From NCBI GenBank assembly GCA_002315675.1, contig DCHP01000038.1:1-14940 (forward strand): 14,940 nucleotides of DNA, given 5' to 3'. The stretch comes from Rikenellaceae bacterium UBA1749 (GTDB lineage: Bacteria; Bacteroidota; Bacteroidia; Bacteroidales; Rikenellaceae). Below, piece after piece: positions 14,918 to 14,940 of this stretch; position 1 is the first letter of the stretch; every line of letters begins with the position of its first letter. Below the pieces are notes generated by a model. The model saw nothing but the letters and a program-made list of their open reading frames with translations, ran no database searches and was not told where the DNA came from. The translations under genes were made by a program, and so were the position numbers.

Positions 14918-14940
14918 TTGGTTCGTCCAGCACGAACTTA

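Noticed and set aside
14918..14940. GGTTCG-like string and short stem as a tRNA T-arm
   Set aside because: No acceptor stem, anticodon arm or other tRNA features surround it, and the window ends here.
1..14940. CRISPR array, rRNA, complete insertion sequence, SusC/SusD pair or two-component regulator
   Set aside because: None is visible: no regularly spaced repeats beyond the single 27-bp pair, no transposase, and no matching proteins on either strand.

Overview
The window reads as part of a Bacteroidota genome (Bacteroides/Prevotella type). Five of the seven genes have classical signal peptides in which a Gln follows the predicted cleavage site (…FAQ, …NAQ, …KAQ, …FGQ). No Shine-Dalgarno sequences are evident. 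Several intergenic regions carry the Bacteroidota promoter pair TTTG / TAnnTTTG. All seven convincing genes lie on the + strand, and most encode exported carbohydrate-active enzymes, so this looks like an enzyme-only section of a polysaccharide utilization locus (PUL). No SusC/SusD pair, hybrid two-component regulator, ECF sigma/anti-sigma pair or sugar transporter falls inside the window.

Layout: (1) 1-107, a promoter with a perfect 18-bp palindrome, leads into a GH36 alpha-galactosidase (108-2219). A GH51 alpha-L-arabinofuranosidase-like enzyme (2226-4157) follows after only 6 bp. (2) 4158-4405 is a 248-nt regulatory region with the best promoter of the window. A dyad overlaps its -33 box and a perfect 15-bp stem-loop sits at the predicted transcript 5' end. 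It precedes an unassigned exported protein of 693 aa with a probable alpha-helical barrel (4406-6487), closed by an intrinsic terminator. (3) 6488-6723 carries a 27-bp exact direct repeat spaced at 70 bp. It is followed by an unassigned 830-aa protein, probably a TIM-barrel glycosidase with a small beta-domain inserted in the barrel (6724-9216), and by a CE15 glucuronoyl-esterase-like hydrolase (9274-10464). (4) 10465-10791 is a gene-poor stretch with a hairpin, a possible degraded mobile-element fragment and a full-consensus promoter. This promoter drives a large MscS-type mechanosensitive channel (10792-13332) and, 12 bp on, a GH13 alpha-amylase-family enzyme with an altered conserved region I (13344-14795). 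(5) 14796-14940 is a run of hairpins.

Functional reading (inference): alpha-galactosidase, arabinofuranosidase and glucuronoyl-esterase activities together would suit a branched plant heteropolysaccharide, for example a galactose- and arabinose-decorated glucuronoxylan or a pectic/arabinogalactan side chain. The two large unassigned proteins would supply further linkage specificities. The channel may belong to the same unit or to the neighbouring GH13 gene. The two unassigned enzymes, and the compact regulatory region ahead of the first of them, are the parts least explained by known families.
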